64,000 bases of DNA, taken from contig NZ_CP127173.1 in NCBI RefSeq assembly GCF_030264295.1, positions 1,185,501 through 1,249,500 of the forward strand, in the 5' to 3' direction. Positions 16,455 to 26,368 of the stretch are shown here, one piece after another. Position numbers and translations under genes: made by a program. The stretch's first letter is position 1, and each line of letters begins with the position of its first letter. The notes beneath the pieces were generated by a model that saw nothing but the letters and a program-made list of their open reading frames with translations, did not search any database and was not told the origin of the DNA. The stretch is from Amycolatopsis nalaikhensis. Its GTDB lineage: Bacteria; Actinomycetota; Actinomycetes; Mycobacteriales; Pseudonocardiaceae.

Positions 16455-17654
16455 TCAGCCCCACGCCACCGGCAGCTCGCGCACTCCGTACACCAGCGTG
16501 TTGTGCTTGAACACCAACGACTCCCGCGGCGCGGCCAGCCTCAGGTCCGGCACCCGGCGGAACAACCGCGTCAGCGCTTCCTGCAGCTCGACGCGCGCCA
16601 GCTGCTGGCCGAGGCACTGGTGCGCCCCGAACCCGAACGCGACGTGCGTGCGCGGCGACTCGCGGTGGAAGTCCAGCTTGTCCGCGCCCGCGAACAGGTC
16701 CTCGTCGCGGTTGGCCGAGCTCAACGCCGCCACCAGCCACTCGCCCGCCTTGACCGCGCGCGATCCGACCTGGACGTCCGCCGTCGCGTAGCGCAGTACG
16801 CCGAACTGCACCACCGACAGGTAGCGCAGCAGCTCCTCGACCGCTCGTTCCGGCTGCGCCAGCACGACGTCGCGCTGCGACGGGTGTTCCAGCAGCACCA
16901 ACGTGCTGAGCGCGATCATGTTCGCCGTCGTCTCGTGGCCGGCCACCAGCAGGCTGAGGCCGAGCACCACCAGCTCTTCCGTGCTGAGCGGGTCGTCGCC
17001 GCCGCGGGAAATCAGCCTGCTGAACAAGTCGTCCCGCGGATTCCGCCGCTTGTCGTCGAACAGGCCCGCCAGGTACGTCGAAAGCTCGTCGTACGCCCGC
17101 TGTCCTTCCTCGCGCGTGGCGTCGGTGCTGACCAGCGTCGTGCTCTGGTGCTGGAACCGCGCCCGGTCCGCGTACGGGACGCCGAGCAGCTCGCAGATCA
17201 CCAGCGACGGGATCGGCAACGCGAAGTCCCGCACCAGGTCCGCGTGACCGGGCCGGGCGAGCATCGCGTCGAGGTGGCTCTCGACGAGCTCCTGCACGTA
17301 CTCGCGCATGGCTTCCACGCGCCGGACCGTGAACTCCGCGATCACCTTCTTGCGGAGCCGGGCGTGCGCGGCGCCGTCGAGCTGGATGATCGAGCCCGGG
17401 CTGACCTCCTCGTCGAGGTCGGCGTTCGGGTTCACGTGCACCGAAGACGCGCCGCGCGAGCTCATCGCGCGGTCGGCGAGCACCGCGCGGACGTCGCTGT
17501 AGCGCGTCACCAGCCAGGCGTCCATGCCGCCTGGGCAGCGCACGCGCGACGTCGGCGCGGTTTCCCGCCGGTTCGCGTAGTCCTCGGGTGGGTCGAACGG
17601 GCATCCGGCCGGTCGTGCCGTGGGAAGGGCCGGGGTTGCGGATGCTGCCGTCAC
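16455..17654 (-). CDS. Cytochrome P450
   Basis: A complete 399-residue bacterial P450 with all family motifs. The I-helix oxygen-activation motif is LLVAGHETTANMIAL, the K-helix ExxR is VEELLRYLS, and the haem loop FGFGAHQCLGQQLAR has Cys347 as the axial thiolate. The C-helix HARLRKK is also present. GTG at 17654 is the start. Upstream by 97 bases is an SDR in the same direction, so they could be cotranscribed and act on the same metabolite. No ferredoxin or reductase gene is adjacent. Overall it resembles CYP105/107-type secondary-metabolism P450s, but the substrate is unknown. Confidence 0.95.
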   Translation of the reverse strand: MTAASATPALPTARPAGCPFDPPEDYANRRETAPTSRVRCPGGMDAWLVTRYSDVRAVLADRAMSSRGASSVHVNPNADLDEEVSPGSIIQLDGAAHARLRKKVIAEFTVRRVEAMREYVQELVESHLDAMLARPGHADLVRDFALPIPSLVICELLGVPYADRARFQHQSTTLVSTDATREEGQRAYDELSTYLAGLFDDKRRNPRDDLFSRLISRGGDDPLSTEELVVLGLSLLVAGHETTANMIALSTLVLLEHPSQRDVVLAQPERAVEELLRYLSVVQFGVLRYATADVQVGSRAVKAGEWLVAALSSANRDEDLFAGADKLDFHRESPRTHVAFGFGAHQCLGQQLARVELQEALTRLFRRVPDLRLAAPRESLVFKHNTLVYGVRELPVAWG

Positions 17655-17751
17655 GGCGGATCACACCTCTCTTCCGGTGGTCTCGACCCTTCCACCATGG
17701 AGAGGACCGGTGCCGTCGTGGGACGTTCGACCCACTTCCGACCCGGATGGC

Positions 17752-18480
17752 CTAGCGGGCGCCGTACGCGCCGCCGTTGACGTGCACGACCTGGCCGGTG
17801 ATGTGCCCGGCGCCCGGCGACGCCAGGAACGCGACGGTCTCCGCGACCTCGTCCGGCGTGCCCGCCCGCTTGTCGAAGGCGACGGACACCCGCGCGGCCA
17901 CCCATTCTTCGGAAACCGTGCCGTGGAAGAACTCCGTGTCGAGGGTGACGCCGGGCGCGACGACGTTGGCCGAGCCGCCGGCGCCGAGCTGCCGCGCGAG
18001 GTCGGTGTTCCACGCTTCGATGGCCGCCTTCGCCGCGCCGTACGAGCCGGAACCCTGCTTCGCCGCGATGGAGCCGAGAGTCACAACGCGCACGTTGTCC
18101 GCGAAGCGCGGCTTCAGGGCCGCCGTGACGAGCACCGCGGAGAGGACGTTGGCGGCGAAGTTGGCTTGCCACGCGTCGGCCAGCCCGGCGAGGTCACCCG
18201 GCGCCGGGGCTTCGCGGACCCGGTCGGTGTTGCCGCCGGCGTTGTTGACCAGGACGTCGATCCGCCCGGGCAGCTCGGCCACGGCCGCCTCGACGGCCGC
18301 CGGGTCGCTCGCGTCGAAGGCCACCGCCTGCGCGCCGATCCGCTCGGCCGCGGCTTCCAAGACGTCCTTGCGGCGCCCGGTGACGGTGACCCGCTCGCCC
18401 GCCGCCGCGAACCGGGCGGCGACCGCCAGCCCGATGCCGGTGCCGCCGCCGGTGACCACGATTTCCCGCTGTTCGCTCAT
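17752..18480 (-). CDS. Short-chain dehydrogenase/reductase
   Basis: A classical SDR of about 242 residues. The cofactor loop is VTGGGTGIGLAVAARF, with VTGRRKD after strand 2 (Arg-Arg suggests NADP(H)). NNAG appears in VLVNNAGGNT. The active site is Ser in VTLGSIAAKQG with Tyr and Lys in SYGAAKAA, so it should be catalytically competent. The tail GHITGQVVHVNGGAYG is standard. ATG at 18480 is favoured because it gives the usual short lead to the first strand; ATG at 18489 is possible. It precedes a P450 gene on the same strand and is divergent from the secreted protein at 18645. Confidence 0.9.
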   Translation of the reverse strand: MSEQREIVVTGGGTGIGLAVAARFAAAGERVTVTGRRKDVLEAAAERIGAQAVAFDASDPAAVEAAVAELPGRIDVLVNNAGGNTDRVREAPAPGDLAGLADAWQANFAANVLSAVLVTAALKPRFADNVRVVTLGSIAAKQGSGSYGAAKAAIEAWNTDLARQLGAGGSANVVAPGVTLDTEFFHGTVSEEWVAARVSVAFDKRAGTPDEVAETVAFLASPGAGHITGQVVHVNGGAYGAR

Positions 18481-18644
18481 GGGCGCCATCTTCGCCGAAG
18501 AAAGCGCTTGCCGTCACGGGTTTCCCGGCGACCGGGACACAATTCGTTAGGACACTTTACGAACAGGTCTTGACGGCGGGCCGCCGCCCGGCGAACCTGG
18601 ACGCACGCCGCAGTCATCGTCCCCACCTTCTCCCCGGAGGCAGC

Positions 18645-20213
18645 ATGACCCGGCGCGCGCTCGTGCTCGTCGTGACCCTGTTCCTGGCCACCGCGCTCAC
18701 CGGCGGCGGCACCGCGAACGCGGCCACCACGCAGCAGACGTTCCTCACCTTCTACGGCTGGTGGGACAACACCCCGCCCGGCGGCGAGATCGCCTACCCG
18801 CGCATCCACGACACCGCGGGCGGCGAAGGCACCTACGCCGACCCGATCACCTTCGCCACCAGCAGCGACGAGCTCGCGCCCGGCACGAAGGTCTGGGTCC
18901 CGCGGGTGAAGAAGTACTTCATCATGGAGGACGGCTGCGACGAGTGTTCCGACGACTGGAACAGTGAGGGCCCGAACGGCGGACCCGGGCTGCGGCACAT
19001 CGACCTCTGGCTCGGCGGCGAGGGCGGCAGCGCCTTCGACGCGATCGACTGCGAAGACGCGCTCACGCACTACAACCCGGACAACACGCCGGTCATGGAG
19101 CCGGTGGTCGTCGACCCGCCCTCGGACGAGCCCTACGACCCGGCGCCGATCTTCGACACGAGCACCGGCGAGTGCTGGGGCGGCGCGCAGCCGAACACCA
19201 CGGTCGGCCAGTACCGCAACGAGTCCACCGGCACCTGCCTCGAGGCCCCGAGCAGCGGCAGCACGCTGAAGGTGGGCACCTGCACCGGGAGCACCACGCA
19301 GCGGTTCACCTTCCACGGCGCGTTCCTCGTGTACGACAACCGCTGCGCGGGCATCTCCGGCGGCTCGATCGTGCTGCAGACGTGCACCGGCGGCCCGGCC
19401 CAGCAGTGGTCGATCAACCCGGACGGCACGATCTCCGACATCCAGACCAGCACCAAGTGCTTCCGCGCGTCGGGCACCACGCTGTCCGCGGGCAGCTGTT
19501 CGGGCACGGCCGCGCGCTGGGCGTTCACCCCGGCCGCGACCGGCGGCCTCAGCGTGACGCCGTCGTCGGTGTCGGTCGCCCCCGGTGGCTCGGCGACGGC
19601 CACCGTCACCGCCACGGACGCCGTCACGCTGTCAGCGAGCGGCGCGCCGTCGGGCGTGAGCGTCGCCTTCTCCCCCACGTCGGTACCGTCCGGCGGCACC
19701 TCGACGGTGACCGTCACCGCCGCGGCCACCGCGGCTCCGGGCTCGGCGACGATCACGCTCACCGGCGGCACGAAGACGGTTTCGCTGGGCGTGACCATCA
19801 CCGGGAGCAGCGCCGAAGTCCTGCTGTCCCAAGGCAAACCCGCGACGGCGTCGTCGCTCGAGTCGTCGTCCTACCCGGCGAGCGCGGCCTTCGACGGCAA
19901 CCTGACGAGCACCCGCTGGGCGTCTCGCGAGGGCACGGCGAGCGAGTGGCTGCGCGTGGACCTGGGCGCCACCAAGGCGATCTCCCACGTCAAGCTGACT
20001 TGGGAAGCCGCGTACGGGAAGGCGTACAGCATCCAGACCTCGCCGGACGGCTCGACCTGGACGACGATCTACAGCACCACGACCGGCAACGGCGCCACCG
20101 ACGACCTCACCGGCCTGACCGGCAGCGGCCGCTACGTGCGGATGAACGGCGTCACGCGCGGGACGTCCTACGGCTACTCGCTGTACGAGATGCAGGTGTA
20201 CGGCACCGCTTGA
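18645..20213 (+). CDS. Secreted multi-domain carbohydrate-binding protein
   Basis: A 522-residue exported protein. A Sec signal peptide (MTRRALVLVVTLFLATALTG..., cleaved near ANA-AT) is followed by a domain with paired Cys (GCDECSDDW) that resembles an RlpA/expansin-like double-psi barrel (about 28-165). Next come a ricin-type beta-trefoil lectin (about 190-305, with QQWS and QRFTF), an Ig-like Ser/Thr-rich module (about 310-390), and a C-terminal F5/8 type C (CBM32-like) domain from LSQGKPATASSLES to the end. No glycosidase motif is seen. It is likely to bind or loosen polysaccharide outside the cell. ATG at 18645 has GGAGG upstream. The upstream gap holds the imperfect inverted repeat TTCGT (18543-18547) and ACGAA (18559-18563). 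Confidence 0.85.
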   Translation: MTRRALVLVVTLFLATALTGGGTANAATTQQTFLTFYGWWDNTPPGGEIAYPRIHDTAGGEGTYADPITFATSSDELAPGTKVWVPRVKKYFIMEDGCDECSDDWNSEGPNGGPGLRHIDLWLGGEGGSAFDAIDCEDALTHYNPDNTPVMEPVVVDPPSDEPYDPAPIFDTSTGECWGGAQPNTTVGQYRNESTGTCLEAPSSGSTLKVGTCTGSTTQRFTFHGAFLVYDNRCAGISGGSIVLQTCTGGPAQQWSINPDGTISDIQTSTKCFRASGTTLSAGSCSGTAARWAFTPAATGGLSVTPSSVSVAPGGSATATVTATDAVTLSASGAPSGVSVAFSPTSVPSGGTSTVTVTAAATAAPGSATITLTGGTKTVSLGVTITGSSAEVLLSQGKPATASSLESSSYPASAAFDGNLTSTRWASREGTASEWLRVDLGATKAISHVKLTWEAAYGKAYSIQTSPDGSTWTTIYSTTTGNGATDDLTGLTGSGRYVRMNGVTRGTSYGYSLYEMQVYGTA

Positions 20214-20243
20214 GTTGCCATTCCGGCAACGCGATTTGCCTCT

Positions 20244-20278
20244 TCGGTGACGTCTCCGCATGCTGGGGACGTCACCGA
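20244..20278. promoter_or_regulatory. Palindrome directly before methyltransferase start
   Basis: Perfect 11-bp arms TCGGTGACGTC (20244-20254) and GACGTCACCGA (20268-20278) flank a 13-base spacer. The right arm runs into the GAGGAGGAG ribosome binding site of the gene at 20288. It may be an operator for a dimeric regulator, or an mRNA hairpin controlling ribosome access. It also lies 30 bases after the stop of the previous gene, so a terminator role is possible. Confidence 0.6.
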
Positions 20279-20287
20279 GGAGGAGCC

Positions 20288-20911
20288 ATGTCCCACGCAC
20301 ACGACCAGCCGATGCTCGTCGAGAACATGCTCAAGCAGGAGTTCTGGGAAGCGATGTACCAGCGCGACGAGCACCGGATCTGGAGCGGGAACGTCAACAC
20401 CAACCTCAGCTCCGAGGTCGACGGGCTGACCCCCGGGCGCGCGCTCGACCTCGGCTGCGGCGAAGGCGGCGACGCGATCTGGCTGGCGAAGCGGGGCTGG
20501 ACGGTCGACGGCGCCGACATCTCGACCGTCGCGCTCGCCCGCGCGGCGGAAGCGGCCGCCGAGGCCGGCGTGACCGTCCGCTGGCTGCACCGCGACATCG
20601 TCAAGTGGCAGCCGGAAGAGCGGTACGACCTGATCTCCGCGCAGTACATGCACCTGCCGCCGGACCTCCGGCGCGACGTCTTCACGGCGGCCGCGGCGGC
20701 GATCGCGCCGGGCGGGTCACTGCTGGTCGTCGGGCACTCGCCGAAGGCCATGCGCGAGTTCGACGGCCAGAAGCCGCCGGAGGAGCTGTACTTCGAGCCG
20801 GAGGAGATCACCGGCTACCTCGGCGACGCCTGGGAGTGGATCGTCGAGACCTGCGAGACGCGCGGCGAGGGCCACCACACCGACGCCGTCTACCGCGCCC
20901 GGCGCTTGTAG
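20288..20911 (+). CDS. Class I SAM-dependent methyltransferase
   Basis: A 207-residue methyltransferase of the TehB-like / small-molecule type. The SAM-binding motif I is ALDLGCGEGGDAIWLAKRG, motif II acidic loop is VDGADISTVAL, and post-I and motif IV follow in DLISAQYMHLP. There is no extra domain or signal. ATG at 20288 follows GAGGAGGAG. The perfect hairpin at 20244-20278 ends 9 bases before the start, so expression is probably controlled at this point. It is convergent with the protease gene, with a strong terminator hairpin between them. The substrate is unknown. Confidence 0.88.
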   Translation: MSHAHDQPMLVENMLKQEFWEAMYQRDEHRIWSGNVNTNLSSEVDGLTPGRALDLGCGEGGDAIWLAKRGWTVDGADISTVALARAAEAAAEAGVTVRWLHRDIVKWQPEERYDLISAQYMHLPPDLRRDVFTAAAAAIAPGGSLLVVGHSPKAMREFDGQKPPEELYFEPEEITGYLGDAWEWIVETCETRGEGHHTDAVYRARRL

Positions 20912-20924
20912 CCTGACACGCGAA

Positions 20925-20955
20925 GGGCGGCACTTTCCCTACGAAAGTGCCGCCC
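20925..20955. terminator. Bidirectional terminator hairpin
   Basis: Perfect 13-bp stem, GGGCGGCACTTTC (20925-20937) with GAAAGTGCCGCCC (20943-20955), and a 5-base loop. It lies between the convergent methyltransferase (ends 20911) and protease (ends 20973). There is no clear T-run, as is common in high-GC actinobacteria. Confidence 0.85.
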
Positions 20956-20972
20956 CGCGAGCTTGGCGTGGA

Positions 20973-21989
20973 TCAGGCGAGCTCGAGGCCGTAGGCCTGC
21001 AGCTCCAGGGTGAGCGGGTAGAAGTAGCTGGTCACGGTGTCGCCGCCGGACAGCGTGCCGAGGCCCTTCTCGCCGTCGTAGGCCGGGCCGCCGGAGTCAC
21101 CGTGGTCGGTGTGCGCGGTGGTGCCGAACTCGTGGTTGAGCACGCCGACGTCGAAGTTGACCGACTCGTCGACCGAGGTGACCTCGCCGCTGCCGCCGCC
21201 GGTGGTCGAGCCCTGCTTCTGGATCTGCTCGCCGACCGTCGGCTCGGCCGCGCTGGTGATCTTCTGGCCGGTGTTGATCTCGCCGGGCCCGGTGCCGTTC
21301 GGGCGGGTCAGCAGGCCGGAGTCGGCGCCGGGGCAGTCGCTCTCGACGACCTCAGCCCCGGAGACGTCCCCGCCGGACCAGGTGCCGCCGAGGTTGGTGC
21401 AGTGGCCGGCGGTGAGCAGGAACGGCTGGCCGCCCTTGGTCACGTTGAAGCCGAGCGAGCAGCGGCCCTGGCTGTTCTGGATGGCGTCACCGTCCTGGAT
21501 GTGCAGCTCGAGCTTGCCGGTGCGGTGCTCGACGCGGACGCTGTCGCCGTACTTCGCGGCGGCCGCGTTGACCTTGGCCGCGGTGTCCTTGCTGGCGGCG
21601 TCGTAGATCTTCACGACGACCTGGTTGGTCTTGGTGTCGATGCCCCACGCGGTCTGCGGCACGTTCTTCACCGCGTCCAGCTGGTTCTTGACGCCGGTGA
21701 GCGCGGCGAAGGTGTGCTTGACCTTCTTCGCGGTGAGGCCGGCGGCCTGCACCTTCTGCAGGGCGGCGTCGTCGACGACGTTCACGACGGCCTTGCCGTT
21801 CTCCAGGTAGATGCCACCGGACTGGGCACCGAGCGACTGCGCCACCTGGGTGGCGTTGGTGATGGCGTGGGCCTGCATCTCGGCGAAGGCGAGCGGGGAC
21901 GCGGTGGCCGCCGACGCGCAAACGCCGCTGGTCAGTGCGGCGGCCGACAAGACGGCGAAGGTCTTGAGGGCGGTCTTCCGGGGAGTCAT
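20973..21989 (-). CDS. Secreted streptogrisin-like serine protease (S1 family)
   Basis: A 338-residue preproprotease. It has a signal peptide (MTPRKTALKTFAVLSAAAL, cleaved near ATA-SP) and a propeptide of about 120 residues rich in Ala/Lys/Val that would guide folding. The chymotrypsin-like domain begins near CSLGFNVTKGGQPF. The catalytic His is in LLTAGHC, the Ser in DHGDSGGPAY, and the Asp is probably in DSGLL. Cys pairs typical of alpha-lytic/streptogrisin proteases are present. ATG at 21989 has GGAGGAAG upstream. The region upstream contains repeated TTGGTT half-sites. The enzyme should digest extracellular protein. Confidence 0.92.
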   Translation of the reverse strand: MTPRKTALKTFAVLSAAALTSGVCASAATASPLAFAEMQAHAITNATQVAQSLGAQSGGIYLENGKAVVNVVDDAALQKVQAAGLTAKKVKHTFAALTGVKNQLDAVKNVPQTAWGIDTKTNQVVVKIYDAASKDTAAKVNAAAAKYGDSVRVEHRTGKLELHIQDGDAIQNSQGRCSLGFNVTKGGQPFLLTAGHCTNLGGTWSGGDVSGAEVVESDCPGADSGLLTRPNGTGPGEINTGQKITSAAEPTVGEQIQKQGSTTGGGSGEVTSVDESVNFDVGVLNHEFGTTAHTDHGDSGGPAYDGEKGLGTLSGGDTVTSYFYPLTLELQAYGLELA

Positions 21990-22045
21990 CAACTTCCTCC
22001 AGTGAGCCGGTTCGAAGCCTGCGCCGGTCACTTTCGTTGCCGGGC

Positions 22046-22083
22046 AACCAACGCAACACCGACGAAGGTTGGTTAATAACCAA
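22046..22083. promoter_or_regulatory. Clustered AACCAA/TTGGTT half-sites upstream of protease
   Basis: Three half-sites in alternating orientation: AACCAAC (22046-22052), GTTGGTT (22068-22074) and AACCAA (22078-22083). The last two form TTGGTT-AAT-AACCAA, a near-perfect palindrome. They lie 57-94 bases upstream of the protease start codon on the minus strand. A regulator site is likely, but the regulator is unknown. Confidence 0.5.
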
Positions 22084-22207
22084 TCGATCCGGACATACCG
22101 CTCAAGCCAGCCCCATCCGGGCCAACGCCGCTGCTGCGTTCGGCCCAACGGCAGCCGGGTTCCCGGCAGGTGGGAGGCCACGCGGCCGGGCGGGTCGCGC
22201 GCCGCGT

Positions 22208-22260
22208 GTCTTGAATGACTCATTCAGGTCTTCGGAGGTCCTGAATGACTCATTCAAGAC
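22208..22260. repeat. Hairpin repeat ([15 protein letters not shown] family), copy 2
   Basis: Arms at 22208-22228 and 22240-22260 with an 11-base loop identical to copy 1 (TCTTCGGAGGT). The left arm carries TGAATGACTCATTCA, so the central base differs from copy 1 and the arms have one C-C mismatch. It sits 52 bases beyond the stop of the minus-strand GNAT gene, a terminator-like position. Confidence 0.83.
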
Positions 22261-22312
22261 GCCGCTGCCGGGGCCCGCGCGAGCCGAGCCCCGCCGCCGG
22301 ACAGTCGCGAGC

Positions 22313-22609
22313 TCAGCCCTTCGGCCAGCGGACGTGCTCCTCGTAGTCCGGGTGCTTCTTCAGGTACCCGGCGATGAACGGGCAGACCGGCACGATCGTC
22401 CCGCCGCGCGCGACGACGTCGTCCAGCGCGCCCGCCGCCAGCACCTTGCCCAGGCCCTGCCCGGCGAAGGCGTCGTCGATCTCCGTGTGGGTGAACACCG
22501 TGATGTCCCCGCGCCGGTCGTACTCGGCGAACCCGGCCAGCTTCTCGCCGACCCACACTTCGTAGCGGCTCTCGTCCGGGTTGTCGGTCACGCGCTTCTC
22601 GTCGGTCAT
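22313..22609 (-). CDS. Small GNAT-type N-acetyltransferase (YjdJ-like)
   Basis: A 98-residue single-domain protein of the short GNAT group. A substrate-side sheet (RYEVWVGEKLAGFAEYDRRG) precedes ITVFTHTEIDDAFAGQGLGKVLAAGALD, where FAGQGLGKVL is the acetyl-CoA pyrophosphate loop. The end VPVCPFIAGYLKKHPDYEEHV is the family tail. It would transfer acetyl from acetyl-CoA to an unknown small molecule or protein. ATG at 22609 has GAGGAG upstream. It is divergent from the geosmin synthase gene and ends before hairpin repeat copy 2. Confidence 0.92.
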   Translation of the reverse strand: MTDEKRVTDNPDESRYEVWVGEKLAGFAEYDRRGDITVFTHTEIDDAFAGQGLGKVLAAGALDDVVARGGTIVPVCPFIAGYLKKHPDYEEHVRWPKG

Positions 22610-22687
22610 CTGCTCTCCTCGCTTGGAGCCTCGGGGTCCGTCCCCCATCGTGCGACGGCGGGCGCGGGGGCGCCGACCGGGTCGTGA

Positions 22688-24934
<2,247 letters not shown>

Positions 24935-24995
24935 GCGGCGTAGTTCGCGCCACTCCGCCGGGCATCTCGAAGACGCGAGGGCGATACTCGACACC

Positions 24996-25790
24996 GTGAG
25001 CGGCTTCAACCTGCGTTTCCTCGGCCATTCGACGGTCCGGCTCGAACTCGGCGGCCGGGTCGTGCTGACCGACCCGGTGCTCACCGCGCGCGTCGGCGGG
25101 CTCACCCGGGTGGTGCCGCCGCCCGCGCCCGCGACCTACCGCGACGTCGACCTCGTGCTGCTCTCGCACCTGCACGGCGACCACCTGCACCTGCCGTCGC
25201 TGAAGCTGCTCGGCCGCGGCACCCGGATCGTCGTGCCGCGCGGCGCCGGGAGCTGGCTCGCCAAGAAGGGCTTCACCGCCGTCGAGGAGATCGCGCCCGG
25301 GGAGACGCTCACCGAAGGCGACCTCACGGTCACCGCCACCGAAGCCGTCCACTCCGGACACCGGTGGGGCCCGCGGCTCACGCACGGCCCGCAGAGCCCG
25401 GCCATCGGGCACCTCGTCGAGAGCGACGGCGGCACGCGCGTCTACAACGCCGGTGACACGGACCTGTTCGACGGGATGGCGGGCTTCGGCCCGGTCGACG
25501 TCGCGCTCCTGCCCGTCTGGGGCTGGGGGCCGAATCTCGGGCCGGGTCACCTGGACCCGGCCCGAGCCGCGCGGGCGGCCGGGCTCGTCCGGGCCCGCGC
25601 CGCCGTGCCGGTCCACTGGGGCACGCTCGCCGTCCCCGGGCTGCGGCGCACCGCGCGGATGCGGCGGCTGCTCGCCGACCCGCCGCGCGTGTTCGCCGCC
25701 GAGGTGAAAGCCGCCGGCGGAACCACCGACGTGCTGTTCACCGAGCCCGGCGACGAGGTCGTCCTCCCGGCGCGCGAGGACCGCGCGTGA
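24996..25790 (+). CDS. MBL-fold metallo-hydrolase (UlaG-like)
   Basis: A 264-residue metallo-beta-lactamase-fold protein. The N-terminus FLGHSTVRLELGGRVVLTDPV is of the UlaG/N-acylphosphatidylethanolamine-hydrolase-like group. The metal motif is LLSHLHGDHLHLPSL (HxHxDH), with further ligands in TEAVHSGHRWG, VYNAGDTDLF and VPVHWGTL. It probably hydrolyses a phosphodiester or lactone. GTG at 24996 gives the normal N-terminus. It is the first gene of a five-gene unit; its stop overlaps the DedA start (GTGA). It follows geosmin synthase by 61 bases, so read-through is possible. Confidence 0.9.
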   Translation: MSGFNLRFLGHSTVRLELGGRVVLTDPVLTARVGGLTRVVPPPAPATYRDVDLVLLSHLHGDHLHLPSLKLLGRGTRIVVPRGAGSWLAKKGFTAVEEIAPGETLTEGDLTVTATEAVHSGHRWGPRLTHGPQSPAIGHLVESDGGTRVYNAGDTDLFDGMAGFGPVDVALLPVWGWGPNLGPGHLDPARAARAAGLVRARAAVPVHWGTLAVPGLRRTARMRRLLADPPRVFAAEVKAAGGTTDVLFTEPGDEVVLPAREDRA

Positions 25791-26368
25791 ACTGGACCGA
25801 CCCGGCCGCCCTCGGCTACCCGGCCGTGTTCGGCGGCGTCCTGCTCGGCTCGATCATCCCGATCGTGCCCACCGGTGCGGTGGTCGGCGCCGCGGCCGCC
25901 GTCGCGACCACCACCGACCACCTGTCCCTGCCGCTGGTGATCCTGCTCGCCGTGCTCGGCGCGTACGTCGGCGACGTCGTGACGTTCGGGATCCCGCGCC
26001 TGGGCAGCGAAGCCGCGTTCCGCTGGATCAGCCGCCGCCAGCCCGCCGAACGGCTGGAGAAGGCGCGCGAGCAGTTCACCCGCCGCGGCTGGCAGCTGGT
26101 CGTGATCGGCAGGCTCGTCCCGGCCGGCCGGATCCCGGTGCTGCTCGCGGCGGCCGCGCTGAGCTACCCGTGGCGGCGGCTGCTGCCCGCCGCGCTCGTC
26201 GCGTGCGTGCTGTGGGCGACCGCGTACAGCTTGCTCGGCATCCTCAGCGGCGGCATCTTCGACTCACCGCTCGTCGCGACCCTGCTGGCGACGGTGCTGG
26301 TCCTGCTGGTCACGGTGCTGCTGAACCTGGTCTCCCGGTGGCGGCGCAAAACCAAGGAGCGAGTGTGA
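25787..26368 (+). CDS. DedA/VTT-domain membrane protein
   Basis: A 193-residue polytopic protein of the DedA superfamily, whose members act in membrane homeostasis, some as lipid or undecaprenyl-phosphate flippases. It shows the re-entrant loop region GSIIPIVPTGAVVGAAAA, the family signature GRLVPAGRIPVLLAAAALSY (usually with an Arg and Pro in this loop), and C-terminal membrane helices. Both ends overlap neighbours by GTGA, so it is translationally tied to the MBL hydrolase and the membrane phosphatase-like protein. That setting suggests work on lipids or envelope phosphates. Confidence 0.88.
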   Translation: MNWTDPAALGYPAVFGGVLLGSIIPIVPTGAVVGAAAAVATTTDHLSLPLVILLAVLGAYVGDVVTFGIPRLGSEAAFRWISRRQPAERLEKAREQFTRRGWQLVVIGRLVPAGRIPVLLAAAALSYPWRRLLPAALVACVLWATAYSLLGILSGGIFDSPLVATLLATVLVLLVTVLLNLVSRWRRKTKERV